Origin: Chara braunii
Taxonomy: Eukaryota > Streptophyta > Charophyceae > Charales > Characeae
Reading direction: 5' to 3'
Length of the DNA stretch: 53,146 nucleotides
Assembly (NCBI GenBank): GCA_003427395.1
Contig: BFEA01000095.1
Coordinates: forward strand, 529,722-582,867
In this document: piece after piece, positions 1 to 8,957 of the stretch
Position numbering within the stretch: the first letter of the stretch is position 1
Layout of the letters: every line of letters starts with the position of its first letter
Position numbers and translations under genes: made by a program
The notes under the pieces: model-generated
What the model was told of the DNA's origin: nothing
What the model saw: only the letters and a program-made list of their open reading frames with translations
Databases searched by the model: none

Positions 1-666
1 CGCGCATAGCTCGCGCAGCATTGCAGCCGAGATCAAAGAGGAAGAGAGGAGAGGGTTGCGCGAATTTATAGCGCGGGAGGCGGCGGGTTGTCAGCGTGAG
101 GTGCGGGCAGCACAGGGTGTAGATGAGCAGGACAGAAGAAAGGTGGGGAGTTAGAAGTTTCGACCCGCGGGATTGCATGGTCCTACGTGATTGGGGTGTT
201 CGTTCAAGTGGTGCACGGTTTCCCGCTATCCACATTGATCCGAGCATCCCAACTACGCAGCCAATCACTTCCCGGAGGAAGACGGGGTAAGGATCAAGCT
301 GGGCGTAGGGGAAGACGAAGAGTCCTGCATGGGGGAAACGCGGGCAGCAAGAAAGGAAGATGGCGCGGGGATGCAAAGCAAGAAATGGGGGTGCGAGACG
401 CGCGAAGAAATCGGAGCTTAGGCGCGCGCGCGCAAAAATTCAAAAAGTCCCAATCGAAACCGTTTCTTGGTTTTCATACCTCGGCCGCTATTCGCCCGCG
501 GGGGAGTTATTAGCCAAAAGAAAAAAAGAAAAGCCGTTTCAAAAGGAAAACAAAAGCAAAAAGAAAGAAAACCCCCTTTTTTTTCGCATCCGTACTTTGG
601 GCTTCCGGGGGATTTTTCCTCAGGGATACGGCAAGCCGCTCGGTACGGGTCTGAGCTTATCACATC
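1..666 (-). repeat. Element A 3' LTR, partial
   Basis: This stretch matches about 10727-11388 in direct orientation with scattered substitutions and small indels. Similarity stops abruptly after the shared TATCACATC. On the minus strand the repeat therefore begins TGTGATAAGC, as expected for an LTR starting with TG. The rest of the LTR lies outside the window. No coding potential is claimed for the small ORFs in it. Confidence 0.65.
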
Positions 667-1007
667 TGTGATACGCAGGGGCTTCTGAAAAATTAGCAGT
701 CTCCTGACTGCTGATGTCATCATATTTTGGATGCTCGGACGACCTCTTCATCGCCAGCTGGCCCGAGCATCTCCTATCCTACTTCGATGCATTTCGCATC
801 GTCAGCCATCTCCCTCATTCGATTGGGTGGCCCCTTCATTGTCAGCTGGCCCGATCGGTACGTAGTCCACTGATTTTTTTTATTATTATTATCTTTTTTT
901 CTTTTTTTTATACACAGCGCGTCTTGACGCGCGATCTTTGGGCATAGGAGAAGAAGACGATGAAGAGAAGGAAAAGGAGAGAAGAGGGGAGACGTAGACG
1001 AGGGTGA
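667..1007. other. Non-coding 3' tail of element A interior
   Basis: No gene is seen between the LTR and the last extra ORF. The stretch holds a T-rich tract (about 869-912) and two similar 20-bp words around GCAGCTGGCCCG or GTCAGCTGGCCCG. A classical polypurine tract next to the LTR is not evident on the minus strand, which weakens the exact LTR boundary. The LTR edge is part of a small inverted repeat (ATCACA-TC-TGTGAT). Confidence 0.4.
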
Positions 1008-1490
1008 TCAGAGGAAGTGATTAATGTCGGGATTGAGAGGGGGCGGAATAGGTGCAAGAAAAGCGGCCATTGCCGCGGGAGTCGTCAGAGTGTCTTCCTC
1101 ATGGAAGTGGTGCTGGACGAACGAGGGATAGAGGAAGGCCCCCGGCACATGAGACAGGACACGTGGCACCAGATCCGCCACCGCTCGCACCACCTGCTTG
1201 CGCACCGATCGGGGTCCTGGACCCGTCATCACCACATGAGTCTCGGTGTAAGGCCGCCGCTCCCGCTTCTGCGCCGTGAAGACAAGGAAGTGGTACATCA
1301 CATTGGGACGCTGCCCGGTCTCGTAGATGAGCGTCCCTGCCAGTCGCGCCGCATTACACCCTTGAAAAGGGGGTGTCAGATATGGCTCCCACGCCGGATC
1401 AGGGCGTGGCGCCCCCGCGATGGCCTCGAGCCTGATGGTGGTGGGCTCCACCATGAAATCCACCTCTGTCGGATGGACCGTCCGGCTCAT
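1008..1490 (-). CDS. Element A extra ORF X3, unknown function
   Basis: An open frame of 160 codons, the last ORF before the 3' LTR, on the element's coding strand. No known domain is recognised. The centre is a run of hydrophobic strand-like segments (YHFLVF, THVVMT) followed by a likely helix (VRKQVVRAVADLVPRVL) and a Pro-rich C-terminus. A loosely similar strand-then-helix layout occurs in X1 and X2 just upstream, so these may be repeats of one module. It is in another frame from X2, so it could be a separate gene or the frameshifted end of one protein. The plus strand has an ORF of similar length (1017-1511), but context favours the minus strand. Confidence 0.4.
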   Translation of the reverse strand: MSRTVHPTEVDFMVEPTTIRLEAIAGAPRPDPAWEPYLTPPFQGCNAARLAGTLIYETGQRPNVMYHFLVFTAQKRERRPYTETHVVMTGPGPRSVRKQVVRAVADLVPRVLSHVPGAFLYPSFVQHHFHEEDTLTTPAAMAAFLAPIPPPLNPDINHFL

Positions 1491-1605
1491 GGGAACTGCT
1501 TATGTCAATGATCGGGGCACTCCGGGGTGGCTGGCGGAAGCGGAGAGGTCCCGCGAGGACGGGGGGTCTGGATACGGGATCCGGTAATCTCATTCGGCTT
1601 CCTCC

Positions 1606-3036
1606 TCAGGCGGTGGCTGCTGATGGCCCCGCTCCATCAGGATAGAGATCGGGCACGCGCGGGAAGGGCGGCGATGGCACGATAGTCTCCTTAACGAGTG
1701 TCGCCGCACTCCCAGGCACTGGATCAAGATTCCGCATGTGCGGGGGCTGAACCACCTCCTCGCCACCACCAATTTTGCTGCCTTGCGCTCTTGGCGACGG
1801 GTGGCGTCTCTTCCTTTTCGGCGTCTTCTTGGGGGCCTTTGGCGGCACCGGTCTGGGATATGACGAGGGAGGTCGCAACGGCTTTTCCTCCGTGAAGTCC
1901 TCCAACCTCTCCTCGCGCTGCGCAATGTAATCTGGGATGACGACCGCGTTGTACGTTCTCCGCGGGGCAGCCGCCGTCTGCAATCGTGGCTCGATCTCCT
2001 CTTCCTCGCTGGCGATCACTTGCGCAATGGATACGAGCTCAAGATGTATGAGCTCCAGCAATCCCGGATCGATCGTTTGGAGCTGGGCGAATGGGTACAG
2101 CGCCACCGTCCCCTCCTTCTGCGCTGACTTGGGCCGTGTGATGACGTAATAGACGACAAAGTGCTCCCCGATGCAGTGGTCTTCGTGGTCCACGAAGAAT
2201 CGGAACATCCCCAACGCCACCGACTTGTACAGCGCACGGTGCAACTCCCACGAATCTTCGTCTGCAAAGGGCAACGGCTCCATCTAAGTCAGCTCCACCA
2301 AATACTCCGAGAACTCCCGCATAGGATAAGGGCCCTCCGTGAGTTGATAGGGGAGAGTGGTGTAAGAGATGAAGGGAGGCATTTAGTACGGGGCAGGGGG
2401 AATAGCTTGGATGTTGAGAGGGGCAGCGGGAGGAAGAAGCGCGGGGAGTTGTGGCACCAATGCGATTGGTCCGTCCTCTTCCCTTCGCAGCAGTGCTTCG
2501 TGGGCTGTGAATCGGTGTCCCCACCGTCCTTGGACTCTGGCCACTGATCTGGCCGCCTGCACCGCGTATTCGCACACAAAACTCCACGCCAGCTCCCGAC
2601 TCGACAGCAGCAGGATCGTCAAGTCTCTGATAAAGGTGGCGACGCTATGCACGAAGTAAGGTGCCACGTGGAGCGCCCGGAACTCGATGAACAATCGAGT
2701 CGTCTCCCGCCCTGGCAACTGCGTTACGTCCACGTACACCCCCGCATACGTCAGCCGATCACAAAGTAACGAGTACGCCGCCAGATCAGCAACCCCGGGC
2801 GCTGGCACGTTCACCTGCTGAATGTCGTATCGCAACTGCCTCTCCTCATTGAACTGATGCCGCAACAAGCGATCTGCAAGCGGCGTCTGGAAATGCTCGA
2901 GGGGCTCATGCTCCGGTTGGCGATGGTTTATCCTGCTCCCTGAAACTCTGAGCACCAAGGGACGAGGCAAATCGGGAAGAGGAGGAAGACGAAGAAGGAG
3001 AGGAGGAGAGAGAGGACGAAGGCTCAGAAGGGGCAA
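1606..3036 (-). pseudogene. Element A extra ORF X1-X2, unknown protein downstream of integrase
   Basis: One frame is open from 3036 to 1606 except for two stops, TAA at 2383-2385 and TAG at 2284-2286. The sequence reads on naturally across both, so this was probably a single protein of roughly 430-475 residues. The first 130 bp overlap the end of the integrase frame; the true start may lie further in. The N-terminal half has hydrophobic strands and a helix (FVHSVATFIRDLTILLL). The second half has an acidic patch (ASEEEEIE), then a basic, Pro-rich segment (KKTPKRKRRHPSPR) that looks like a nuclear localisation signal. No signal peptide or clear membrane anchor is seen, so an envelope protein is not supported. 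No family is recognised. Confidence 0.45.
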
Positions 3037-4708
3037 GAGCCGGTTCGCGACCCGGAGATGGCCGAAATAGCCGAAGAGCCGCCGCGTGCCGCGTAAGCGA
3101 CCTGGCCTGCGTGCTATGCTGGGGGACCAGCTTCACGGAGTGCTGTCCTCGTGCGCCAACTTTCGTCACTTCGTAAATGCCGGTATAGCATGGGTGGATC
3201 TTGGAGGAGCGCGCAGATTTCCGTACCTGCACCAAGTCCCCGATTTTATAACGGGGCACTGGTCCCCCTATCGCGTGTCGGTTTTCATAGTCCCGGATCT
3301 GCCACTGATGCGTCAGATCTATGGCCCTTTGTCGTCTTCGGGCTAATGCGGGATAGGTCCTGGCCATCAGATCCAGGTAATGTTGGGCCTTGTCCTTGTG
3401 CTGGGCCCGGGTCACTCAAACTTCCGTACCCACTAGAGGTGACAACTGCACTCTGGGGATGCTATTGGTTCTCAGTTGGAACGGGGACACCCCGGTGCTT
3501 CCGTGGGGAGTAGCCCGATAGACGGCCAAAATGTGGTCGACTATGACAGGCCAGGGTTTGGTATCACCTGCTGTGATATTCCGTCTCAGTGCAGTCTTGA
3601 TCATTCAGTTGGCGTTCTCTACAAGTCCGTTGGCTTGGGGTCAGTGCCCTGGGGAGTATGAAATTCTAACGTCTGCCCTTACAAGATGTCGCTCTACTTC
3701 CCCCTGGAACTCGGATCCATTGTCCATATGTATCTCTTCTACGTCCAGATGCATGCACAAAAAGCGATTAATGTACCAGGCTACTTCCAGCGAGTTCCGG
3801 CTGGTCATTGGATACGCTTCGATCCATTTCGAAAAGTGATCGACGACTACAAGAAGAACATTGAGTTCTCCTTGATCACTAGGGCCTCTCGACACGTTGA
3901 TGTCCGTCGTATCGATACTGACCCGTTGGAAGGGGCACTCTACCTGGGTAGGCACTATTGTACGGGGCATCTGTATCGGCGCCTTATCGGCCGCGCAGGC
4001 CAGGCAAGTCCGGACGATGTATTTCACATCTTCCCGGATTCCCGACCAGTACCATCCGTTTTTCTCTATTGCTTTTTGTGTGTATTTGACCGCAAAGTGG
4101 ACCGCATCCTCCTCGTGGGCGGCTCGTGTCCAATCGAACCTGGCCTGTGGGTGTGGAACCGTCCGCCAACTAGATCCGTCGACGTCGTCGTCTTTTCGTT
4201 TTTGAAGGACGGATCCCTGCCAACGGTAATCGTGCGCCCGTTCCGTGACACGTCGCCGTTCAACCTTGGTAAGTTCCATCAGCGGATCGCCTGTCAGTCT
4301 TCGTAATAGTAGAAGATCCGTCCAGACTTCCGCTCGGCAGACGCTTGGCAAAAATCCATCTGCCGTTCTAGCTTCTAGATACCGTTTTTTCGTAGGTACG
4401 TGGTCCGTCCGACAGTTGGGACAGTTCCAACTTTTTTCATTCCGATCTTGGGCACAACTCCCATGGGACCGGACGATGTGACATTGACTACATTGGACCC
4501 AGGGAAGAAAGCTAGGCCCCTCGAGAGGAGGATCTCCCCCTGTCGGTATAATGGGCAAGGTGCAGAAGAAACAGATTTGGAAAGGCGTGCTCGGAGGGGA
4601 GTCAGGGTCAGGAGAGGGGGTTAGAGAATAGGGCAGGGGAGAAGGGGTGGCGGTCTCCTCATGGGAGATCGCCATCTCCGACCGCTGCAGTACCCTTGCG
4701 GAGGACAT
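2906..4708 (-). pseudogene. Element A integrase, with PHD-like finger at its N-terminal side
   Basis: Integrase joins retrotransposon cDNA to chromosomal DNA. This frame begins at about 4708, overlapping the RNase H frame by some 50 bp in a different frame. It shows a PHD-like finger (residues 46-99), the zinc-binding HHCC region (AAHEEDAVHF and RTCLACAADK), and the catalytic core with Asp (SIDTTD), Asp (HMDNGSEF) and Glu (NGLVEN). The C-terminal part has a GPY-like segment (YKIGDLVQVRK) and a Ser-rich tail. Stops TGA at 3641, 3605 and 3416 interrupt it in one frame; two look like point changes (for example CGA to TGA). No chromodomain is seen. This copy is not functional as read. Confidence 0.85.
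4412..4573 (-). other. PHD/RING-like zinc finger inside pol of element A
   Basis: Residues 46-99 of the integrase frame read C-x2-C-x23-C-x2-C-x5-H-x2-C-x10-C-x2-C, with Trp two residues before the seventh ligand (WNCPNC). That is the C4HC3 layout of PHD fingers, including the diagnostic Trp; the last spacer is shorter and the first loop slightly longer than usual. PHD fingers commonly read histone H3 tails. Here the finger lies between RNase H and the integrase HHCC domain, where it could guide integration (inference). All eight ligands are intact although the flanking gene is broken. Confidence 0.65.
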
Positions 4709-6092
4709 TCACCTCCCCGTAGCCGGGTTCCGTCGAAGGCGAAATCGGCTTCCACAAGATAAGCTTTTCAGTCGAGGGACTCTTGCTCGGCGGTTGGAGG
4801 CACGTCAGACCATCAGCGTTCCCGTGCTGCCTGGTGGCGCGGTGGCGGATGTCGAAGTCGTAGTCCTGCAATCTCACCGCCCACCTTCCCAAAGTCCCCG
4901 TGTAGTCCGTGTTGTTCCGCAATGATAGCAATGGCTGATGATCCGTCACGAGCACGAACTTCTGGCCGTACAGATACGGTCGAAAGTGCTGAACCCCCCA
5001 CACCACCGCCAAGCACCCACCCTTGCACGCCTCGTAGTTCGACTGCGCCTGGCTTAGCGTTTTCGACGTATACTCGATGATGTGCTCCCTTCCATCCATT
5101 CCTTGTTGAGTCAGCACCGCCGATATCGTGTGCGGCTGCCAGTCGGTATGCAGCGCAAACTGTCTTGTCGGATTGGGACGCGCCAACACGGGTGCCGATG
5201 TCAGAGCCTCCTTGAGTGCCTGAAAAGCCGCCTCGCATTCCGGCGTTCAGATAAGCTGCTCCTCCTTCTTCAGCAGGTTCGTCAGTGGCTTGGCGAGGCA
5301 GGCAAAGCTCCGAATGAAGCGTCGATAATAAGAGGCCAGCCCTAGGAAGGCTCGAACCGGGGCTTCTCGAACCGCGGCTACCTTCCTGGGATCCGGTTTC
5401 AGTCCCTCGACCTTGATGATGTAGCCCAAAAAGGAAATTTCGGACAGAAAGAACTCGCTTTTCTCCAGAGCCACTTTGAACCCCGCATCTTTCAACGCAT
5501 GCAACACCCATTCGACATGTTCCACATGGTACTCGTAGGTTTTGGAAAAGACCAAAATGTCGTCCATGTACACAATCACGCAGAAATTTATCAACGGCTG
5601 TGTCAAACAGCTTTTGTTAACGAACTCGGCGAAGGCCATATTCATGGCCCGCTGGAATGTTGCGGGGGCGTTGCCAATTCCCATGGGACACTGGATCCAC
5701 TGCCACGTGCCCTCGAACAGGACAAAAGCGGTTTTGGGCCGGTCTTTCGGTCGGACTGCGACGTGGTGAAAACCGTGTCGGATATCGAACTTTGAAAAGA
5801 CCCGAGCGGACCCGATAGCATCCAGCAGATCGTCAATCCGCGGTAGCGGATAGACATCTTTGGTAGTAATAGCGTTTAATTTGCGGTAGCTAATACATAC
5901 TCGGACCGAACCGTTTCGTTTTGGCACGAGGACCACGGGAAATGACCATGGTCCCAGCGATGGTTCATCCCACCCTAACTGCTCGAACTCCCATACCCTT
6001 TCCGAGGCCAGTTGACTTTCCTTTAGGGAATAACGGTACGGTCGGCAATGTATTGGAGCGCGATCACCGGTATCAATCGCGTGTTGGATCAA
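4659..6092 (-). pseudogene. Element A reverse transcriptase-RNase H
   Basis: Copies element RNA into cDNA in the virus-like particle and degrades the RNA strand. The RT has the finger motif KRNGSVRVCISYRKLNA, the palm Asp in FSKFDIRHGFHHV, and the catalytic box YMDD at 5559-5570. RNase H shows its acidic residues in ALHTDW, NYEACK, VTDHQPL and HGNADG. The two domains are in one frame, split by a single TGA at 5247-5249 where relatives have Trp (the next residues are TPECEAAF), so TGG to TGA is likely. The 5' edge overlaps the preceding frame by 20 bp in another frame, marking a frameshift. The 3' edge overlaps the integrase frame. Confidence 0.9.
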
Positions 6093-6774
6093 GTGGGTTA
6101 GTCCTATATCGTGGTCCTAGATTCACGGCCTTTGGGTAGGCCCGTATAACCGCTAAAAGAAGGCGTTTGTAGTCGTCAGGCACATGGGCCGGCAGCCGGA
6201 CGTCCACGTTTCCCTCAGGGAGGGAGATCGCCGACGTAACCATGGGGGCTGCCACGTTGGCTTCGGGTGAGGCACCAAACAGAGAATTGTCGGTTTTTGC
6301 CGAAAGCACGGTTGCGATAAGTTGACTGTCTGCGGGGCTTATCGGCTCATTTTCCATGTCACTGTCGTTCTCGAGCTCGGTTTCCGCCAAGGGTTCCACT
6401 GAAAAGGCCTGTATCAGTTCCTTCGGCCTCCATCGATATTCCCTTGTCCGGGGTTGAAACGACACCCCCTCCTTCAAGAGCATAGCGGCTTTTTCATTCG
6501 TAAGTAGGGGCCGTGGGGGACGGAAAGACAAATCGCACAGCCCCCTAAGTTACGTAAATCTTTCGGGCAGGGGGTCCGTCCGGAGGTATAAGGACGCAGG
6601 GGGTTTCGAGAGGTCAGTTATTCGGGACACCCTCAGCGGGGGTTCTCCCTGCACGATAGAGGAGAACGCATGGGACTGATTGGATTCACTCCGGACAATT
6701 TCCATGGGCTCTCGCCGCCAACAATGGCGCCACCGATCCTGAACCCAGATCGGATATCGGTCGGGTACATCAAG
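6073..6774 (-). pseudogene. Element A linker between protease and reverse transcriptase
   Basis: This continues the protease frame after a TAG at 6775. Residues are open from 6531 to 6073, with another stop just before. It contains the connecting segment that precedes RT in Ty3/gypsy polyproteins, ending in YPKAVNLGPRYRTNP. The continuation into RT requires a one-base frame change near 6073-6130. No catalytic motif lies in this part. Confidence 0.55.
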
Positions 6775-7329
6775 CTAGTCAGTTTCCGACGAGGTTTCAT
6801 TTTCGCCTGGTGACAGGCGTCGGATCATGTTGATTTGATGGGCTTTCGTGGTGATTCGAGGCGCCGGCTGGGTGCGCATACGCACCGCCAATCTCATTGG
6901 TATCGTTTGTGGTTTGGGGTGGGCCGATGTGAGCACCACCTTACAACTGTCAAAGTGCATTCGCGCTCCGACCGCCGCCTGCCACGGAATGCCTAGCAGA
7001 GCATCATACGCCTGTACATCCAGCACGATTGCGTCGAACAAACAATGCACCCGCCCCACCCGTATAGGCACGTTCGTTATCCGCCCTTCACAATGAATGC
7101 TGTCTTCCGTAGCGGATATATACAGTTCATCCGGTCGGAGGGGCTGAACCTGTCCTTCGCTTCCCAATTGTTTCGTCAATCTCCAAGAAATGGCGACCGC
7201 TGACGATCCCGAGTCTAGGATGGCGGTCGAGGGGTTTCCCCAGACCTCACAGTCACACTCAACGCTTTTCCAGGTTATAGGATAGGCTCGGAGGAATACC
7301 TCGGGTTTTTCCGAGGCAGAATCTACGGT
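6775..7329 (-). pseudogene. Element A aspartic protease
   Basis: Retroviral-type protease that cleaves the Gag-Pol polyprotein. The active-site motif LDSGSSA is read at about 7200-7220, followed by SWRLTKQLG and, downstream, the flap and hydrophobic Asp-Ala-Leu-Leu-Gly-Ile segment (DALLGIPW). The frame is the same as gag and is separated from it only by a TAG at 7330-7332. It ends with TAG at 6775. The protease itself is complete in outline, and the first ATG (7179) lies after the active site. It must therefore have been made as part of a fusion rather than from its own start. Confidence 0.75.
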
Positions 7330-8766
7330 CTAAATCATTCCTATCCGGTTGGCTTCGTGCACCTGTGAGGTCGAGGGCTGCAACTCCTCGTTTGTGGGTA
7401 GGTCCCGTAGGACCGGCTTCTTGCCCTTTCGATTTTCCTCGAGTCGGCGCCTGTTTTTGAAGCATCGTTCAATCAACTTTTCGTTAGCCGCTTCGGAAAT
7501 GGTTAGCAGATAAGGAATCGGGACGGGGATCCGTAGATCCAGAGCCTTCAAGGCACCCAATACGTCGATATGGCCATCCTTGTATTCAGGACCAGGTGCC
7601 GCAAGATCTTGGAACCCTGGTCGCCACGGCCCGAGGTCGCTTTCCTCGGTAATCCGTTGGACGTGACGTATCACTCCGATGGTCCCGGATTCGAACATCG
7701 CCACCGCCATATACTCATCGGGTCCTATCTTGGTGGCCGCAGGGGTAACCATCTTCGTCATTCCAGTGTCGATTACCGTGGCTACCCTCCCCTGTCCTGC
7801 AGCGGTTGGAGCAGTCAGCGGGATTTGGGAAGGTCCGGTGGGACCCTCGGGTCCACTCTGAGTTCGAGGTTTTGGACAATCTTTCGCAAGGTGGCCTGGC
7901 TGATTACAATTATAACAGCATAGGGGCGGGACAGCCCCGGCCACGCCCGGTCTTATCTTAGGGGCCCCGGCGGCCATAGCCGCTTGTTGCCGTTGTGCGG
8001 CGGCTATGCGTTGCCGCTGCAAACCTTGAACAAACTCCGTCAACGGGGCCACTACCGTAACTAGTTGGTCCGCGACCTCTTTCATGGATACTTCTTCCTC
8101 GCCCCGGCCTCCTTGAGCTTGAACAGAGCGACGGGAGGTCGAAGCAGAGGAAGAAGCTTTCCGGTCCGAGCCTTTCTTTGCCGGACCCAACCCAAAGCGA
8201 TCTTCGAACATTCGTGCCGTAGCGGAGTAGCTATTGCGTCGAACACCCAAAGGGTTGTCTTCGTCGGATTCTGAGTCCAAGCCCACATCGTAATTTTCTT
8301 TCTCGTACTTAATGGCGTACCGAATTAGCTCCGTCAGGGTATGTTTTATAGGGTTGCATTTCTTGCGGATCTTTTTCCGCAGGCGAGAATCTGACAATCC
8401 TCGGACGAAGTCAGTCCGTACCATTTTCTCGTCCACCCTGGAGCGTTCGGCTAGGTACGTAAAACATTCAGCATATCTAGCCAAGGTCTCCCGAGGCTGC
8501 TGCGTGTATTCCTTTATTAGACGGAGGTATTGACCTGGTGCGATGTGATCAAAAGCGGTTCTGGCTAACCTTCCGGGAGTTCGTTCTCGGAGCAACTGGT
8601 CCGACCAGCCCAGGGCTTTCAAGGCAGCTAGCCAGGTGCGAGGGTCGGTATCATCTTCGGAAAAAATGGGAACTTCGGAGGGAGGAGGTACAAAATACAG
8701 GGGATGATTGGTCATCCCCGCGTGGTTATCGCCGTCGTTTCCACCCCCAATTCTGGGTTCCACCAT
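7330..8766 (-). CDS. gag: Element A Gag (capsid-nucleocapsid)
   Basis: Structural protein that forms the virus-like particle and packages element RNA. From ATG 8766 the frame is open for about 478 codons. It contains a retrotransposon Gag region (TWLAALKALGW, then a helical part up to KHTLTELIRYAIKYEKE), a basic Ser-rich linker, and a CCHC zinc knuckle CYNCNQPGHLAKDC at 7876-7917. The frame is open further upstream to 9258, but that part covers the primer-binding site and LTR, so the ATG at 8766, the first downstream of the primer-binding site, is the sensible start. It is the only undamaged long frame of element A. Confidence 0.85.
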   Translation of the reverse strand: MVEPRIGGGNDGDNHAGMTNHPLYFVPPPSEVPIFSEDDTDPRTWLAALKALGWSDQLLRERTPGRLARTAFDHIAPGQYLRLIKEYTQQPRETLARYAECFTYLAERSRVDEKMVRTDFVRGLSDSRLRKKIRKKCNPIKHTLTELIRYAIKYEKENYDVGLDSESDEDNPLGVRRNSYSATARMFEDRFGLGPAKKGSDRKASSSASTSRRSVQAQGGRGEEEVSMKEVADQLVTVVAPLTEFVQGLQRQRIAAAQRQQAAMAAGAPKIRPGVAGAVPPLCCYNCNQPGHLAKDCPKPRTQSGPEGPTGPSQIPLTAPTAAGQGRVATVIDTGMTKMVTPAATKIGPDEYMAVAMFESGTIGVIRHVQRITEESDLGPWRPGFQDLAAPGPEYKDGHIDVLGALKALDLRIPVPIPYLLTISEAANEKLIERCFKNRRRLEENRKGKKPVLRDLPTNEELQPSTSQVHEANRIGMI

Positions 8767-8940
8767 CGAGGGAGGCGGATCTCGGGCCCGGCCTCTCGCT
8801 CGGTTCTGATTGCTATTCGCGGGCCGCCGTCGACGGGGAGCCAGCCTACTCAAAAATGAGAAAAATCTATAAAAAAAAATCAAAAAGGAAAAACTGTTAA
8901 ACAGGATAATCGTCCTAGGAAATCCTCGGAGCCGAAACAA

Positions 8941-8956
8941 ATCAGCTCTGATACCA
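8941..8956 (-). other. Element A primer-binding site (initiator tRNA-Met type)
   Basis: On the minus strand this reads TGGTATCAGAGCTGAT. The first twelve bases are the usual plant primer-binding site complementary to the 3' end of initiator tRNA-Met. It lies 175 nt upstream of the chosen gag ATG and marks the inner edge of the 5' LTR at about 8958. Confidence 0.85.
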
Positions 8957-8957
8957 A

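Noticed and set aside
1017-1511. Plus-strand ORF opposite X3
   Set aside because: Opposite to the coding strand of element A; rich in Arg, His and Gly as expected for an antisense frame.
1606-3036. Envelope-like gene in element A
   Set aside because: No signal peptide, transmembrane segment or cysteine pattern typical of an envelope protein is visible.
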